A stretch of DNA of 64,000 nt. Origin: WLMZ01 sp037139095 (GTDB lineage: Bacteria; Actinomycetota; Acidimicrobiia; Acidimicrobiales; Ilumatobacteraceae). The DNA lies in NCBI GenBank assembly GCA_037139095.1, contig JBAXHD010000004.1, positions 1-64,000 of the forward strand. Direction: 5' to 3'. The position numbers and the translations under genes are program-made. The notes beneath the pieces were generated by a model. It was not told where the DNA came from. It worked only from the letters and a program-made list of their open reading frames with translations, and did not search any database. Of this stretch, positions 17,035 through 25,598 are shown piece by piece. Numbering within the stretch: position 1 is the first letter of the stretch; every line of letters starts with the position of its first letter.

Positions 17035-18486
17035 ATGGCTGACACGCTCAAGATGTTTATAGATGGCCGCTGGGTGCATGCCCAAGATGGCGCAACCCTC
17101 GACACCCTCGACCCTGCAACTGGTCTCGTGCTTGCGACCGTGCCCGCCGCTGGTCCAGCCGATATCGATCTCGCAGTGCGCGCTGCGAGGCGCGCAAGCG
17201 ACGATGGCACGTGGGGCAGCGCGGTGTCTGAGCGCGAACGCAGCCGCATTCTGTTCCGAATGGCCGAGCTCGTACGCGAGCAACGCATCGAGCTTGCCGA
17301 GCTTGAGGTGCGCGACTGTGGCAAGCCAATCGGCGATGCCTACGGCGACATCGACGAAGTGGCGTTCATGTTCGAGTACTACGCAGGGTGGGCTACGAAG
17401 ATCAGCGGCGACATTCCGCCAGTGGGGCCCGACGCGATGAGCCTCATCGTGAAGGAACCGGTTGGCGTGTGCGGCCTGATCGTGCCGTGGAACTACCCAA
17501 TGATGATGGCCGCGCAGAAGATGGCGCCGGCGTTGGCGGCCGGATGCACGGTCATTCTCAAGCCCGCCGAACAGACACCGTTGACGGCGCTTCGTCTGGC
17601 GCGCATCGCCGAACTTGCCGGTGTTCCGGCCGGAGTAGTCAACGTGGTCACCGGTGTTGGCAACCGCGCCGGAGAGGCATTGCTGACACATCCAATGGTC
17701 GACAAGATCAGCTTCACCGGATCGAAAGTGGTGGGCCAACACATTCAGCGAACCTGCGCCGATCAGCTCAAGCGCGTCACGCTCGAACTGGGTGGCAAGA
17801 GCCCCAACATCGTGTTCGCCGATGCCGACCTCGCTACTGCAATCCCGGGCACTTGCAACGGTGTATTTGGTAACCAAGGCGAGGTCTGTTCGGCTGGTAG
17901 CCGGGTGTTCGTCGAGGCATCGATCTACGACGACGTGATGCAGCAGATGACCCACTTTGCAGCTGCGATCAAGCTGGGCAGTGGTCTCGACCCCACCACC
18001 ACGATGGGTCCGCTGGTGTCAGCCGTGCAACGAGATCGGGTGCAGGGCTATGTAGACATCGGCCGCACAGAGGCGCGTCTCGCGTTCGAGGGTCAGCGTC
18101 CCACCGACCCAGCGTTGAGCGGTGGTTACTTCGTGCCGCCCACCATTTTCGAAGCAACGTCGAACCAGCTGCGCATCGCTCGCGAAGAGATCTTCGGACC
18201 CGTGATGACGGTCATTCCGTTCACCACCATCGATCAGGTCATCGCCTTGGCCAACGACACCGAGTACGGCCTTGCAGCTGCGCTGTGGACCCGCGACATC
18301 AGCCGCGCGCTGCGCACGGCCAAGGCCATTCGCGCTGGCGTCGTGTGGATCAACGACAGCCAGCCAGCCCCAAGCGAAACGATGTGGGGCGGCTACAAGC
18401 AAAGCGGCATCGGTCGCGAGCTTGGACCGTACGCGCTCGATGCCTATCTCGAGTCGAAGCACATCTACATCAATCTCTCCAACTGA
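17035..18486 (+). CDS. NAD(P)-dependent aldehyde dehydrogenase
   Basis: 483 aa, the normal length. LIVPWNYPMMM near residue 147, KPAEQTPLTAL near 175, the catalytic-Glu motif LELGGKSPNIV near 250, and the catalytic Cys in GNQGEVCSAGSR near 284 are all intact; the C-terminal PSETMWGGYKQSGIGRE block is typical of betaine- or aminobutyraldehyde-like enzymes. Cytoplasmic oxidation of an aldehyde to an acid. A methyltransferase follows at 12 nt, and the pair is likely cotranscribed. Confidence 0.94.
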   Translation: MADTLKMFIDGRWVHAQDGATLDTLDPATGLVLATVPAAGPADIDLAVRAARRASDDGTWGSAVSERERSRILFRMAELVREQRIELAELEVRDCGKPIGDAYGDIDEVAFMFEYYAGWATKISGDIPPVGPDAMSLIVKEPVGVCGLIVPWNYPMMMAAQKMAPALAAGCTVILKPAEQTPLTALRLARIAELAGVPAGVVNVVTGVGNRAGEALLTHPMVDKISFTGSKVVGQHIQRTCADQLKRVTLELGGKSPNIVFADADLATAIPGTCNGVFGNQGEVCSAGSRVFVEASIYDDVMQQMTHFAAAIKLGSGLDPTTTMGPLVSAVQRDRVQGYVDIGRTEARLAFEGQRPTDPALSGGYFVPPTIFEATSNQLRIAREEIFGPVMTVIPFTTIDQVIALANDTEYGLAAALWTRDISRALRTAKAIRAGVVWINDSQPAPSETMWGGYKQSGIGRELGPYALDAYLESKHIYINLSN

Positions 18487-18498
18487 TCGGACCCTGAT

Positions 18499-19593
18499 AT
18501 GACAAACGCAATGAGTAATTCGTCGAGTGCCGATCCCGACAAGCTGAAGATGTTTTCGTTTCAGGTGTTCACCAAGCTCGAGGGTGCGGTTACCGCCGGC
18601 ATGATTCACCTTGGCGACAAGCTCGGCCTGTATTCAGCAATGAAGTCGGCAGATCGGCCACTGACCTCGCACGAACTTGCGTCATCGTTAGGGCTTCACG
18701 AGCGCTGGGTGCGCGAATGGGCATACAACCAGGCCGCAGCGCGCATCATCGAGTGCGATGAGCACGAGCAGTTCTCGTTGTCGCCCGAGGCCGCTGCTGT
18801 GCTGGCTTCGCCCGAGCACCCGGCCTACGGCATGGGCATGTTTCATCGTTTGCCGCAGACCATGGCCACGCTTAATGACATGCCCGAGAGCTTCCGCACA
18901 GGTGTTGGGCACAACTACGACAGCCACGGATGTGCAGGTGCCATTGGCATCGAGCGCAGCTTCGAACCGTGGAACAAGACCTTCTTGCTGCCGGTGGTTC
19001 TGCCCGCCCTTGACGGTGTCACCGATCGTCTCGCCGAAGGGGCTGTTGTAGCCGACGTTGGCTGCGGCGCTGGCGGTGCGGTGCTGCTGATGGCGGGGGC
19101 GTACCCCAAGAGCACGTTCACCGGTTACGACATCTCGCAGTATGCGCTCGACCGCGCCGCGATCAAGCTGGCTGAATCTGGAGTGAGCAATGCCAGCTTC
19201 CGCGATCCACGAAACGCGCCACTCGCCTCAGATCACTCAGTCGACTTCATCACCACCTTCGACTGCATTCACGACATGACTCATCCGCAGCAAATGATGG
19301 AGTCGCTACGCGCTGCCATCAAGCCCGACGGCACATGGCTGCTCGTAGACATCAAGGCTCACGACACGTTCATGGAGAACGCTCGGAAGAACCCGATGGC
19401 CCCGTTGATGTATGGCATCAGCGTGCTGTCATGCATGTCGTCGGCATTGTCGAGCCCCGATGGCGCCGGCCTCGGCACTCTCGGGTTCAGCGAAAACACC
19501 GCGCGTCAGATGGCAGCCAAAGCCGGCTTCAGCTCGTTCCGCAAGTTAGACGTCGAGCACTCCGTCAACGCCTTCTACGAAGTGCGGCCCTAG
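18499..19593 (+). CDS. SAM-dependent methyltransferase with N-terminal winged helix
   Basis: 364 aa. Residues about 20-95 form a winged-helix-like dimerisation region (LGLHERWVREWAYNQAAA). The class I SAM domain follows, with VADVGCGAGGAVLLMA near 185, GYDISQYAL, and an Asp-rich DFITTFDCIHDM block. The architecture matches Rv2258c-like O-/C-methyltransferases whose substrates are mostly unknown. Directly downstream of the aldehyde dehydrogenase. Confidence 0.85.
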   Translation: MTNAMSNSSSADPDKLKMFSFQVFTKLEGAVTAGMIHLGDKLGLYSAMKSADRPLTSHELASSLGLHERWVREWAYNQAAARIIECDEHEQFSLSPEAAAVLASPEHPAYGMGMFHRLPQTMATLNDMPESFRTGVGHNYDSHGCAGAIGIERSFEPWNKTFLLPVVLPALDGVTDRLAEGAVVADVGCGAGGAVLLMAGAYPKSTFTGYDISQYALDRAAIKLAESGVSNASFRDPRNAPLASDHSVDFITTFDCIHDMTHPQQMMESLRAAIKPDGTWLLVDIKAHDTFMENARKNPMAPLMYGISVLSCMSSALSSPDGAGLGTLGFSENTARQMAAKAGFSSFRKLDVEHSVNAFYEVRP

Positions 19594-19606
19594 ACCGAGC
19601 ACGCCG

Positions 19607-20209
19607 CTAACTGGTGGCTGCGGCGATCATCGCGGCGAGCTCTTGTTTGCCGTCGGCGGTGGGATGGATGCCGTCAACTGTCAGCGATGGATCGGCATGC
19701 ACCAGTGGCCCCCACTCGATCAACGCGTGACACGGCTGCGCGACAATCTCGTCGCGCAATGCCGACTCGATCTGCGCCGAATTCTCGGGGAAGTGCGGGT
19801 TGTAGGGCACGACCCAGGCGAGACATCGATCATCCGCAAGGCCCTCAACGGTTTCGCGCACAAAGCCGCGAAACGCGTCGGTCGTTTCTGTTGAGCGGGC
19901 GTCGTTTGTACCGAGATCGATCACGAGCCAACCGTTCGCAGAGACCGCTGGAGCGAGCGACGCGATCGCCTCGCGGCCAGTGAGCGGGTTGCCGTTGAGA
20001 CCGGCGTTATCGGCGCCGCGTCCGTCAGCTGCGTCGACAAAACCGCCGAGCTCTGAGCGTGACATGTTGAAGATGCTGTCGCCGATCATCACGGTGTTGC
20101 ATCCGCTCAGCGCTAAGACGGCCAGCGGCAGCGCTGCAAACTTCAGTAGGGGCAGCTTGCCGAGAGCGCGTCCCGAGCGTTGCGGATTTCTTGAGATGAA
20201 ACGGTTCAT
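19607..20209 (-). CDS. SGNH-hydrolase-like lipoprotein
   Basis: 200 aa from the ATG at 20209, chosen because an AAGGAG ribosome binding site sits 9 nt upstream. A basic N-terminus, a hydrophobic stretch and a lipobox LSGC near residue 37 suggest a surface lipoprotein. Blocks of the SGNH family are complete: GDSIF shortly after the lipobox, DLGTNDAR (the Gly-x-Asn-Asp block), and a C-terminal DGIHPT with the Asp-x-x-His pair. Probable extracytoplasmic esterase or deacylase; the substrate is unknown. Converges with the methyltransferase gene. Confidence 0.82.
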   Translation of the reverse strand: MNRFISRNPQRSGRALGKLPLLKFAALPLAVLALSGCNTVMIGDSIFNMSRSELGGFVDAADGRGADNAGLNGNPLTGREAIASLAPAVSANGWLVIDLGTNDARSTETTDAFRGFVRETVEGLADDRCLAWVVPYNPHFPENSAQIESALRDEIVAQPCHALIEWGPLVHADPSLTVDGIHPTADGKQELAAMIAAATS

Positions 20210-20328
20210 GGTGCTCGACTCCTTGTGAAGCCGCACATGAATCGCCGTGTTTCAGCAAAACGTTGATGGGCTCCATCAGGTATCGGCGCCAAGCGTCGAG
20301 CACTTAAATGAACGCTCAGTGACGTGTG

Positions 20329-21366
20329 TTACACGTACTCGATGACCTCAAGGCGGCGGCTTGCGAACAGCCAGCCCTGTGGGGTGTGCACGAAATTGTC
20401 GTGGTACAGACCGAGCAATGAACCGCTGGTGCCGTCGGCAGTGCGAAAGCGCTCTTGCACGGTGACGCGGCCGGTGCCCTCGCCGGTGTCTTCGTCGATG
20501 TCGAACACCACCAGTGGCGAAACCTGCACCACCCAATCGAAGCCCTTCATTGCCTTGAGCCAGTACTTCACGATGTTGGCGCGGCCAACAACCGGCTTGC
20601 CATTGCCGAGGTCCCACGACGCGTCGTTGGCCCACGTGGCGCCCCAGTCGTTGGGGTCGCGGCGCTGCACTGCGTCGCAGTACTTGGCAACGAGTTGGCG
20701 CAGTTCGAGATCGGTGGCGGGGGAGAGCGACTTGTGCGCGGTGCGGACCGCAGACTGTGACGCATCGAACTCGTCGATATCGACACCAACTTCGGCGGCG
20801 GCCAGCCAACGCACGTGATCGATGAACGCATCGCGAGTGAGCAGACCGTCGTGGGCAGCGAACTGAATGGCGAGGCCATCGATGAGCCCGGTAAGGCGCA
20901 ATGCGCTTGCGGTTGGATCGGCGCATTCAAATTCGCCCGATGCGACGCCGGCGCTGAGCACTCGCTGCAGCAGCCGTGCTGATTGCTCGTCGAGTTCTTG
21001 GCTGATTCGTTTCATCAACGGGTTACGAAGTGCCTCGCCCCACGCATCGATCCAGAGCATCCACTCCATGTCGCCGCTGCCCTCGGGAACGTAATCCTGG
21101 ATGGCGCGATCAAGCTTCGCGAGGGCTGTAGGAGCGAGTTCGATTTCGGCATCGAGCTTGGCGAGATCCTTGCGCGCGTAGTGGCTGAAGGCCTCGGCGA
21201 GCAACTGCTCTTTCGAGTCGAAGTGATAGTGGATGAGGCTGGTTGACACCAAGAGGCGCTTGGCTACGTCGGCTATTCGGGTTGCGGCGAATCCGCGTTC
21301 GATAACCACTTCGCACGTGGTCTCAAGGATCTCTTTGCGCCGCTCTTCGACCGTCTGCTTCTTCAC
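20329..21366 (-). CDS. TetR-type regulator fused to a SnoaL-like domain
   Basis: 345 aa, longer than a typical TetR protein (about 200). Residues about 8-55 form the TetR helix-turn-helix (RIADVAKRLLVSTSLIHYHF), followed by a helical ligand domain to about 200. From about 215 a second domain begins (ELRQLVAKYCDAVQRRD) with the pattern of SnoaL/NTF2-like folds, ending VHTPQGWLFASRRLEVIEYV. The frame is continuous. The NTF2-like pocket could bind or convert the ligand sensed by the regulator (inference). GTG start; divergent from an SDR gene 101 nt away, the likely target. Confidence 0.87.
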   Translation of the reverse strand: MKKQTVEERRKEILETTCEVVIERGFAATRIADVAKRLLVSTSLIHYHFDSKEQLLAEAFSHYARKDLAKLDAEIELAPTALAKLDRAIQDYVPEGSGDMEWMLWIDAWGEALRNPLMKRISQELDEQSARLLQRVLSAGVASGEFECADPTASALRLTGLIDGLAIQFAAHDGLLTRDAFIDHVRWLAAAEVGVDIDEFDASQSAVRTAHKSLSPATDLELRQLVAKYCDAVQRRDPNDWGATWANDASWDLGNGKPVVGRANIVKYWLKAMKGFDWVVQVSPLVVFDIDEDTGEGTGRVTVQERFRTADGTSGSLLGLYHDNFVHTPQGWLFASRRLEVIEYV

Positions 21367-21467
21367 TGAGAGGTAACGCTACAAGGCGCCGCTCGCTTCG
21401 CTGCGACATCGGGGCAGTGTCGTGCTCTAGCGTCGTTTCCGCACACGGCATATCGATAGGAGCAGAC

Positions 21468-22385
21468 ATGTCAATGTTCGATCTCACGGGCAAAGTTGCC
21501 TTGGTCACGGGTGGCTCAATGGGCTTGGGTCTTACGTTCACCGATGTACTTGCCGAGCACGGCGCCGACATCGCGATCACTGCGCGAAGCGCCGAACTTC
21601 TCGAAGAGAACGCCAAGGGTTTGCGTGAGCGTCATGGCCGAACCGTCACGTGTCATGCAGGCGACGTCACCAACGAAAACGACGTTCGCCGAGTAGTCGC
21701 CGAGACCATCGAGCAGCACGGTCGAATCGACATCTTGGTCAACAACGCCGGCATCAGCGACTTACGTGGATTGCCCAGCGAGTGGAGCGATCACGAGACC
21801 TTCCGCCGCGTGGTCGATGTCGATCTGTTCGGTGTGTGGGCCTTTATGCGCGAGTGCGGCCCGCACATGCTGCAGCGCGGCAGCGGCTCCATCATCAACA
21901 TCTCATCCATCCTTGGCAGCGGCGGCAGCGAGTTCGTGAACCCGTGGTACGTGGCGGCCAAGGGCGCCGTGCTGCAGATGACCAAACACCTCGCCGTCGA
22001 GTGGGCCGATCGCAACGTGCGTGTCAATGCCATCGCTCCCGCGTATTTCGTCACCGAAATGACTCGGCCATTGTTCGAGATGTTGGGCATGGCCCCATGG
22101 ATCGAGAGCCGCACACCAATGCGCCGTCTTGGCGATCCCGAATCCGATCTTCGCGGTCCGTTGTTGTTCCTCGCCAGCGAAGCAGCGAGTTACGTCACCG
22201 GCCACACCTTGTTCGTTGATGGCGGATGGGAAGCCAGCCGCGGTGCATGGCAGATTCCACCGAGTCACTTCTCGTGGAACAAAGACTTCCCGCAGGCTGG
22301 CACGCCGTACGAGGGCATCTTGCCCAACGAGTTCGAACAGTGGAAGTCGGGTATTCCGGGCATCCATTTCCCGATGCCCGAATGA
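21468..22385 (+). CDS. SDR family oxidoreductase with C-terminal extension
   Basis: 305 aa. NAD(P) motif TGGSMGLG near residue 13, NNAGIS near 92, catalytic Ser (ISSILGSGG) and Tyr-x3-Lys (YVAAK). After the usual end GHTLFVDGGW it continues for about 45 residues (…PSHFSWNKDFP…), longer than most SDRs. The ATG at 21468 has an AGGAG ribosome binding site. The stop overlaps an 18-codon ORF (ATGA) leading into the next SDR. Likely controlled by the divergent TetR-SnoaL protein. Confidence 0.9.
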   Translation: MSMFDLTGKVALVTGGSMGLGLTFTDVLAEHGADIAITARSAELLEENAKGLRERHGRTVTCHAGDVTNENDVRRVVAETIEQHGRIDILVNNAGISDLRGLPSEWSDHETFRRVVDVDLFGVWAFMRECGPHMLQRGSGSIINISSILGSGGSEFVNPWYVAAKGAVLQMTKHLAVEWADRNVRVNAIAPAYFVTEMTRPLFEMLGMAPWIESRTPMRRLGDPESDLRGPLLFLASEAASYVTGHTLFVDGGWEASRGAWQIPPSHFSWNKDFPQAGTPYEGILPNEFEQWKSGIPGIHFPMPE

Positions 22386-22438
22386 TCAAGCCAATGACGC
22401 TCGACGAAGTGAAAGAACAGCGCACGTGGCGCGCCTGA
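22382..22438 (+). other. 18-codon ORF bridging two SDR genes, or displaced N-terminus
   Basis: Starts at an ATG overlapping the stop of the upstream SDR (ATGA) and encodes MIKPMTLDEVKEQRTWRA before a TGA at 22436-22438. It overlaps the GTG used for the next SDR by 13 nt. It could be a coupling ORF. Alternatively it is the true N-terminus of that SDR separated by a one-base frame change, since RTWRA would run naturally into LTSLSRSVAGKR. Confidence 0.35.
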
Positions 22439-23217
22439 CCTCGCTGTCCCGCTCAGTTGCGGGCAAGCGCGTCATTGTTACGGGTGCGGCTTCCGGCATG
22501 GGGCGCGCAACGGCGCACCTGTTCGCCGACGAAGGCGCACGCGTTGCGGTTGTCGACATCGGCGAAGCGCGCGTGAAGGTTGTTGTCGATGAGATCACTA
22601 GCGTCCACGGACCCGACGCGGCCATTGGTGTTGTCACCGACGTAGCCAATCACGATGCGCTCAAAGCAATGGTGAGCAAGGTGGTCGCAGCGTTCGGTGG
22701 CATCGACATCGTCATCAACAACGCCGGCGTCTCGATGATCAACTCAGCGTTCCAAGACGAAGACTCGTTCGAATCGAACTGGGCAACCACACTCGACATC
22801 AACCTCACCGCCCATGCGCGGATCATTCGGCTGTGCCTGCCTCATCTTCAAGCCAGCGGGGCCGGGCGCGTGGTCAACATTGCGTCTACCGAGGCCATCG
22901 TCACAACGGCAGGGTTGTCGGCCTACGCCGCATCAAAGGCGGGCGTGGTCGGGCTCACCAAGAGCTTCGCGGTAGAGCTCGGGCGTCACGGCATCAACGT
23001 GAACTGCATCTGTCCAGGGCCCATCAATACCGGTATGACCTCGGGCATCGAAGAAGTAGCGAAGGCCGCCTACGCCAAGCGCCGAGTTCCGTTGCGTCGC
23101 TACGGTGACCCCGAGGAGGTGGCTCACATGACACTCAGCCTCTGCTTGCCTTCGGCGAGTTTTGTGAACGGTGCAGTGATTCCGGTCGACGGTGGCATGA
23201 CCATTCGTCATACCTGA
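22426..23217 (+). CDS. SDR family oxidoreductase
   Basis: 263 aa from the GTG at 22426, which gives a short leader before the Rossmann motif VTGAASGMG. NNAGVSM, the Ser in NIASTEA and Tyr-x3-Lys in YAASK are intact; it ends with the usual VNGAVIPVDGGM. Typical 3-oxoacyl or hydroxysteroid-type dehydrogenase; substrate unknown. No clear ribosome binding site precedes the GTG, and a preceding in-frame-looking peptide in another frame raises the possibility of a frameshift at the 5' end. Probably in one transcript with the SDR at 21468. Confidence 0.86.
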   Translation: MARLTSLSRSVAGKRVIVTGAASGMGRATAHLFADEGARVAVVDIGEARVKVVVDEITSVHGPDAAIGVVTDVANHDALKAMVSKVVAAFGGIDIVINNAGVSMINSAFQDEDSFESNWATTLDINLTAHARIIRLCLPHLQASGAGRVVNIASTEAIVTTAGLSAYAASKAGVVGLTKSFAVELGRHGINVNCICPGPINTGMTSGIEEVAKAAYAKRRVPLRRYGDPEEVAHMTLSLCLPSASFVNGAVIPVDGGMTIRHT

Positions 23218-23244
23218 CGCAGCGGTTGTGGCCCGCCGGTTGTT

Positions 23245-24393
23245 CTACGCCGGCTCGTAACCGTCGAGGATGCCGGTGAGGCCTGTGGGGTGAATGCCCA
23301 CGCAGAGTTGCTCGAGGATGCCGGTGCCTTGCGCGGTGCGGCCGTCGTCGTCGCGATAGGTGGCCTTGCACAGTGTCTGCACATGCACGTTCTCGCGAGA
23401 CAGCGGCGTGCCCACTGGCAACGAAATGCGCTCGCCCTCTACCGACAACTCGCCGCGCCAAATGCCGTGACCGTATTTGGGGTGGCCGTAGCCGATGCCG
23501 CTCATGTGGAAGTGGTACATCGGTTCGAGGGTGATGGTGGCCACTTTGCCTGACCACGACACAAGGTCGTACTCGAACGCTGTTGCCCAACGTGTGCCGG
23601 GTTGCCATGTGACTCGGTAATCAACCGTGCGCATCGCTTCGGGTGCTTCGCCATTCGGGGCGAGTGCGCCAACCTCGTGCCACCGCTTGCCGTCGCCGTG
23701 TTCGTTGACATCGAAATGGGTCGAGAACTCGGGGAAGTTCACTGGGGCCCACAGCCAAAAGAATTGTGGCCACCCAACCGGTGCACCCATGGGGGCTGGC
23801 TCGCCCACAGGACGAACACCCCACGAACGATCTCGTGAACCGGTGACCTCAAGGTGGGTGAAATCGATGTGCTCGTCATCGACCTCGATCCAGCCCGACC
23901 ATGAGCCGAACTGCGTGAGTCGGGTGTAGTCGAACAATGTGCGCACACCAGCACGCAAGAAGAAGTGGGGTTCTTCGATGGCTTGCGACGATGACGTGAA
24001 CGTGAGTTCAGCGCGCAGTGCATGCTCGGGTGCATCTACGTGCAGGCGCAAGATGTTGAGTGGCTCAACAACTTCGACCCTGATGGGACCGACGTTGGTT
24101 GCGTCGCGGCGGTCGCTGGCTGCTCGGGCTGAGGCGAACACGCTGATCTGTTCGCTGTTGCGCACCACGCTGAACGCAGCGTCCATCACGTGTCGGTTGG
24201 GATACAAGCCCATCGCCAGACCGAAATAGACCGCACCGTCGGCTGTGTAGCCATTGAAGAAGTAGCGGTCGTAATGGTTGGGATCGGGCGTGGCTGAATG
24301 GGCAATAGGCACGCACGCCTGATGAATGGGGAAGTCGTCGTAGCTACTGAGCACGATTTGACCGTAGCCATTCAGGGTGGCCAAGCCGAACAC
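23245..24393 (-). CDS. Uncharacterised 382-aa protein, possibly AttH/CrtC-like fold
   Basis: No confident family. The sequence is rich in beta-strand-like stretches and aromatics, with a conserved-looking motif GSRDRSWGVRP near residue 185 and GIGYGHPKYGHG near 320. A His/Arg-Asp-Arg/His-Ser-Trp-Gly motif of this type occurs in lipocalin-like AttH/hydroxyneurosporene-synthase-related proteins, some of which accompany steroid or isoprenoid degradation genes. That resemblance is from memory and uncertain. No signal peptide. GTG start, 27 nt from the divergent heme A synthase start. Converges with the SDR gene at 22426. Confidence 0.6.
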   Translation of the reverse strand: MFGLATLNGYGQIVLSSYDDFPIHQACVPIAHSATPDPNHYDRYFFNGYTADGAVYFGLAMGLYPNRHVMDAAFSVVRNSEQISVFASARAASDRRDATNVGPIRVEVVEPLNILRLHVDAPEHALRAELTFTSSSQAIEEPHFFLRAGVRTLFDYTRLTQFGSWSGWIEVDDEHIDFTHLEVTGSRDRSWGVRPVGEPAPMGAPVGWPQFFWLWAPVNFPEFSTHFDVNEHGDGKRWHEVGALAPNGEAPEAMRTVDYRVTWQPGTRWATAFEYDLVSWSGKVATITLEPMYHFHMSGIGYGHPKYGHGIWRGELSVEGERISLPVGTPLSRENVHVQTLCKATYRDDDGRTAQGTGILEQLCVGIHPTGLTGILDGYEPA

Positions 24394-24406
24394 GGGGCGC
24401 GCCGTC

Positions 24407-24412
24407 TACGAT
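24407..24412 (+). promoter_or_regulatory. Putative -10 box TACGAT of a leaderless transcript
   Basis: TACGAT ends 8 nt before the ATG at 24421, inside the 27-nt divergent intergenic region. Confidence 0.42.
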
Positions 24413-24420
24413 TCTGAGCG

Positions 24421-25332
24421 ATGAACCCGAACACGTACCGCAAGACCTGTGTAGTAGTTCTGGCGGCGTTGTTCGTAATTGTGGTTACGGGCGCAGCCGT
24501 GCGACTCAGCGGGTCCGGACTAGGGTGCGCCGACTGGCCCAACTGCAACGCTTCGAAGTTTGTCGACGTTTCTACGGTGCATGGCGCTATCGAGCAGATC
24601 AACCGCCTGTTCACCGGCCTGGTCATGGTTCTCGTGATCGTTGCGGTGATGGGCGCGCTCAGGCGTCGACCGCGTCGTCGCGACCTCACGGTTTTGGCAG
24701 CGCTCATTGCCTTGGGTGTGCCCATGCAAGGGGTCGTTGGCGCCATTGTGGTGCTCACCAAGCTCAACCCGTTTGCCAACCAGCAGCACTTCTTGTTGTC
24801 GATGGTGTTGGTTGCGCTCGGCGCCGTGTTGGTTCGTCGCGCTGGCGAACCTGATCACGCGCCTCGTATCACTGCGGTGAGCGATCGCACTCGCGGGGGA
24901 GTGCGAGTTGTTGGTGGGCTCACTGCGCTCGCTCTTGTCACCGGCACCTTCGTCACTGGTGCCGGACCGCACGCAGGCGACGAAACGGCCAAGCGTTTCC
25001 ATGTGGCGATCAGTTCGGTGGCCCGCGTGCACGGCATCACCGTGATGTGCGCCATTGCCGCAGCCATTGTCCTGTTGTGGCGGCTTCGATCAGAACATGC
25101 CGACCGCGCTGTACTCGACAACGCACTGACCACATGGATGGTGTTAGCCGTTGCTCAAGCGGCAGTTGGCTACACCCAATACTTCACTGGGGTTCCCGTG
25201 GTGCTGGTGGCGATTCACGTCGCGTTTGCAACGGGCCTGTGGTTAGCAACCGTTCAGCTGTGGCTCAGCACGTCGTCGGCAATCGCAATACCCGACCTCG
25301 ACAACCGCCTGGCATCGACAACGTCTGTCTAG
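24421..25332 (+). CDS. ctaA: COX15/CtaA-family heme A synthase
   Basis: 303-aa polytopic membrane protein with about eight hydrophobic segments. It converts heme O to heme A for cytochrome c oxidase. Landmarks: the first helix followed by RLSGSGLGCADWPNC (paired cysteines), a His in STVHGAIEQINR near residue 56, NQQHFLL, a second-half His pair in KRFHVAISSVARVHG, and AIHVAFATG near the end. This supports an aerobic organism with an aa3-type oxidase. It overlaps the convergent 60-aa gene by 4 nt. Confidence 0.9.
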   Translation: MNPNTYRKTCVVVLAALFVIVVTGAAVRLSGSGLGCADWPNCNASKFVDVSTVHGAIEQINRLFTGLVMVLVIVAVMGALRRRPRRRDLTVLAALIALGVPMQGVVGAIVVLTKLNPFANQQHFLLSMVLVALGAVLVRRAGEPDHAPRITAVSDRTRGGVRVVGGLTALALVTGTFVTGAGPHAGDETAKRFHVAISSVARVHGITVMCAIAAAIVLLWRLRSEHADRAVLDNALTTWMVLAVAQAAVGYTQYFTGVPVVLVAIHVAFATGLWLATVQLWLSTSSAIAIPDLDNRLASTTSV

Positions 25333-25511
25333 GTCGCAAGGTTCTTTAAGAACACGGTGCTCTTGGTGATTGCCGTAGAGCAGAATCCGCCCACCGAGTG
25401 CAAGAAGTTCTGCGCTGCGTTCACGCTGCCCGACGGATCGGTCCATACCGAGATGACCACGAACGCGATCGAGAGGTAGGTAAGCAGCTTCTTGATCATT
25501 TCGAAATTCAT
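25329..25511 (-). CDS. Small membrane protein, unknown function
   Basis: 60 aa. One hydrophobic N-terminal segment (LLTYLSIAFVVISVW) is followed by TDPSG and an amphipathic C-terminus. The ATG at 25511 has a strong GGAGG ribosome binding site, which makes it a credible gene despite its size. Similar short proteins of the form membrane segment - (T/N)DP - Gly/Phe-rich helix occur in actinobacteria without known function (from memory). Converges with ctaA. Confidence 0.62.
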   Translation of the reverse strand: MNFEMIKKLLTYLSIAFVVISVWTDPSGSVNAAQNFLHSVGGFCSTAITKSTVFLKNLAT

Positions 25512-25598
25512 GCGGGGACCTCCGGACGCGAACGCCAAAAAGCACGGTCTCCACCCGCGTTCGAAAAGAGTACCCAGTGGATGCTCGCTATGGGTGGA

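Noticed and set aside
16864..17955. 363-codon open frame on the minus strand inside the aldehyde dehydrogenase gene
   Set aside because: Antisense shadow of a clear 483-aa enzyme; no ribosome binding site and low-complexity His/Arg-rich translation typical of high-GC reverse frames.
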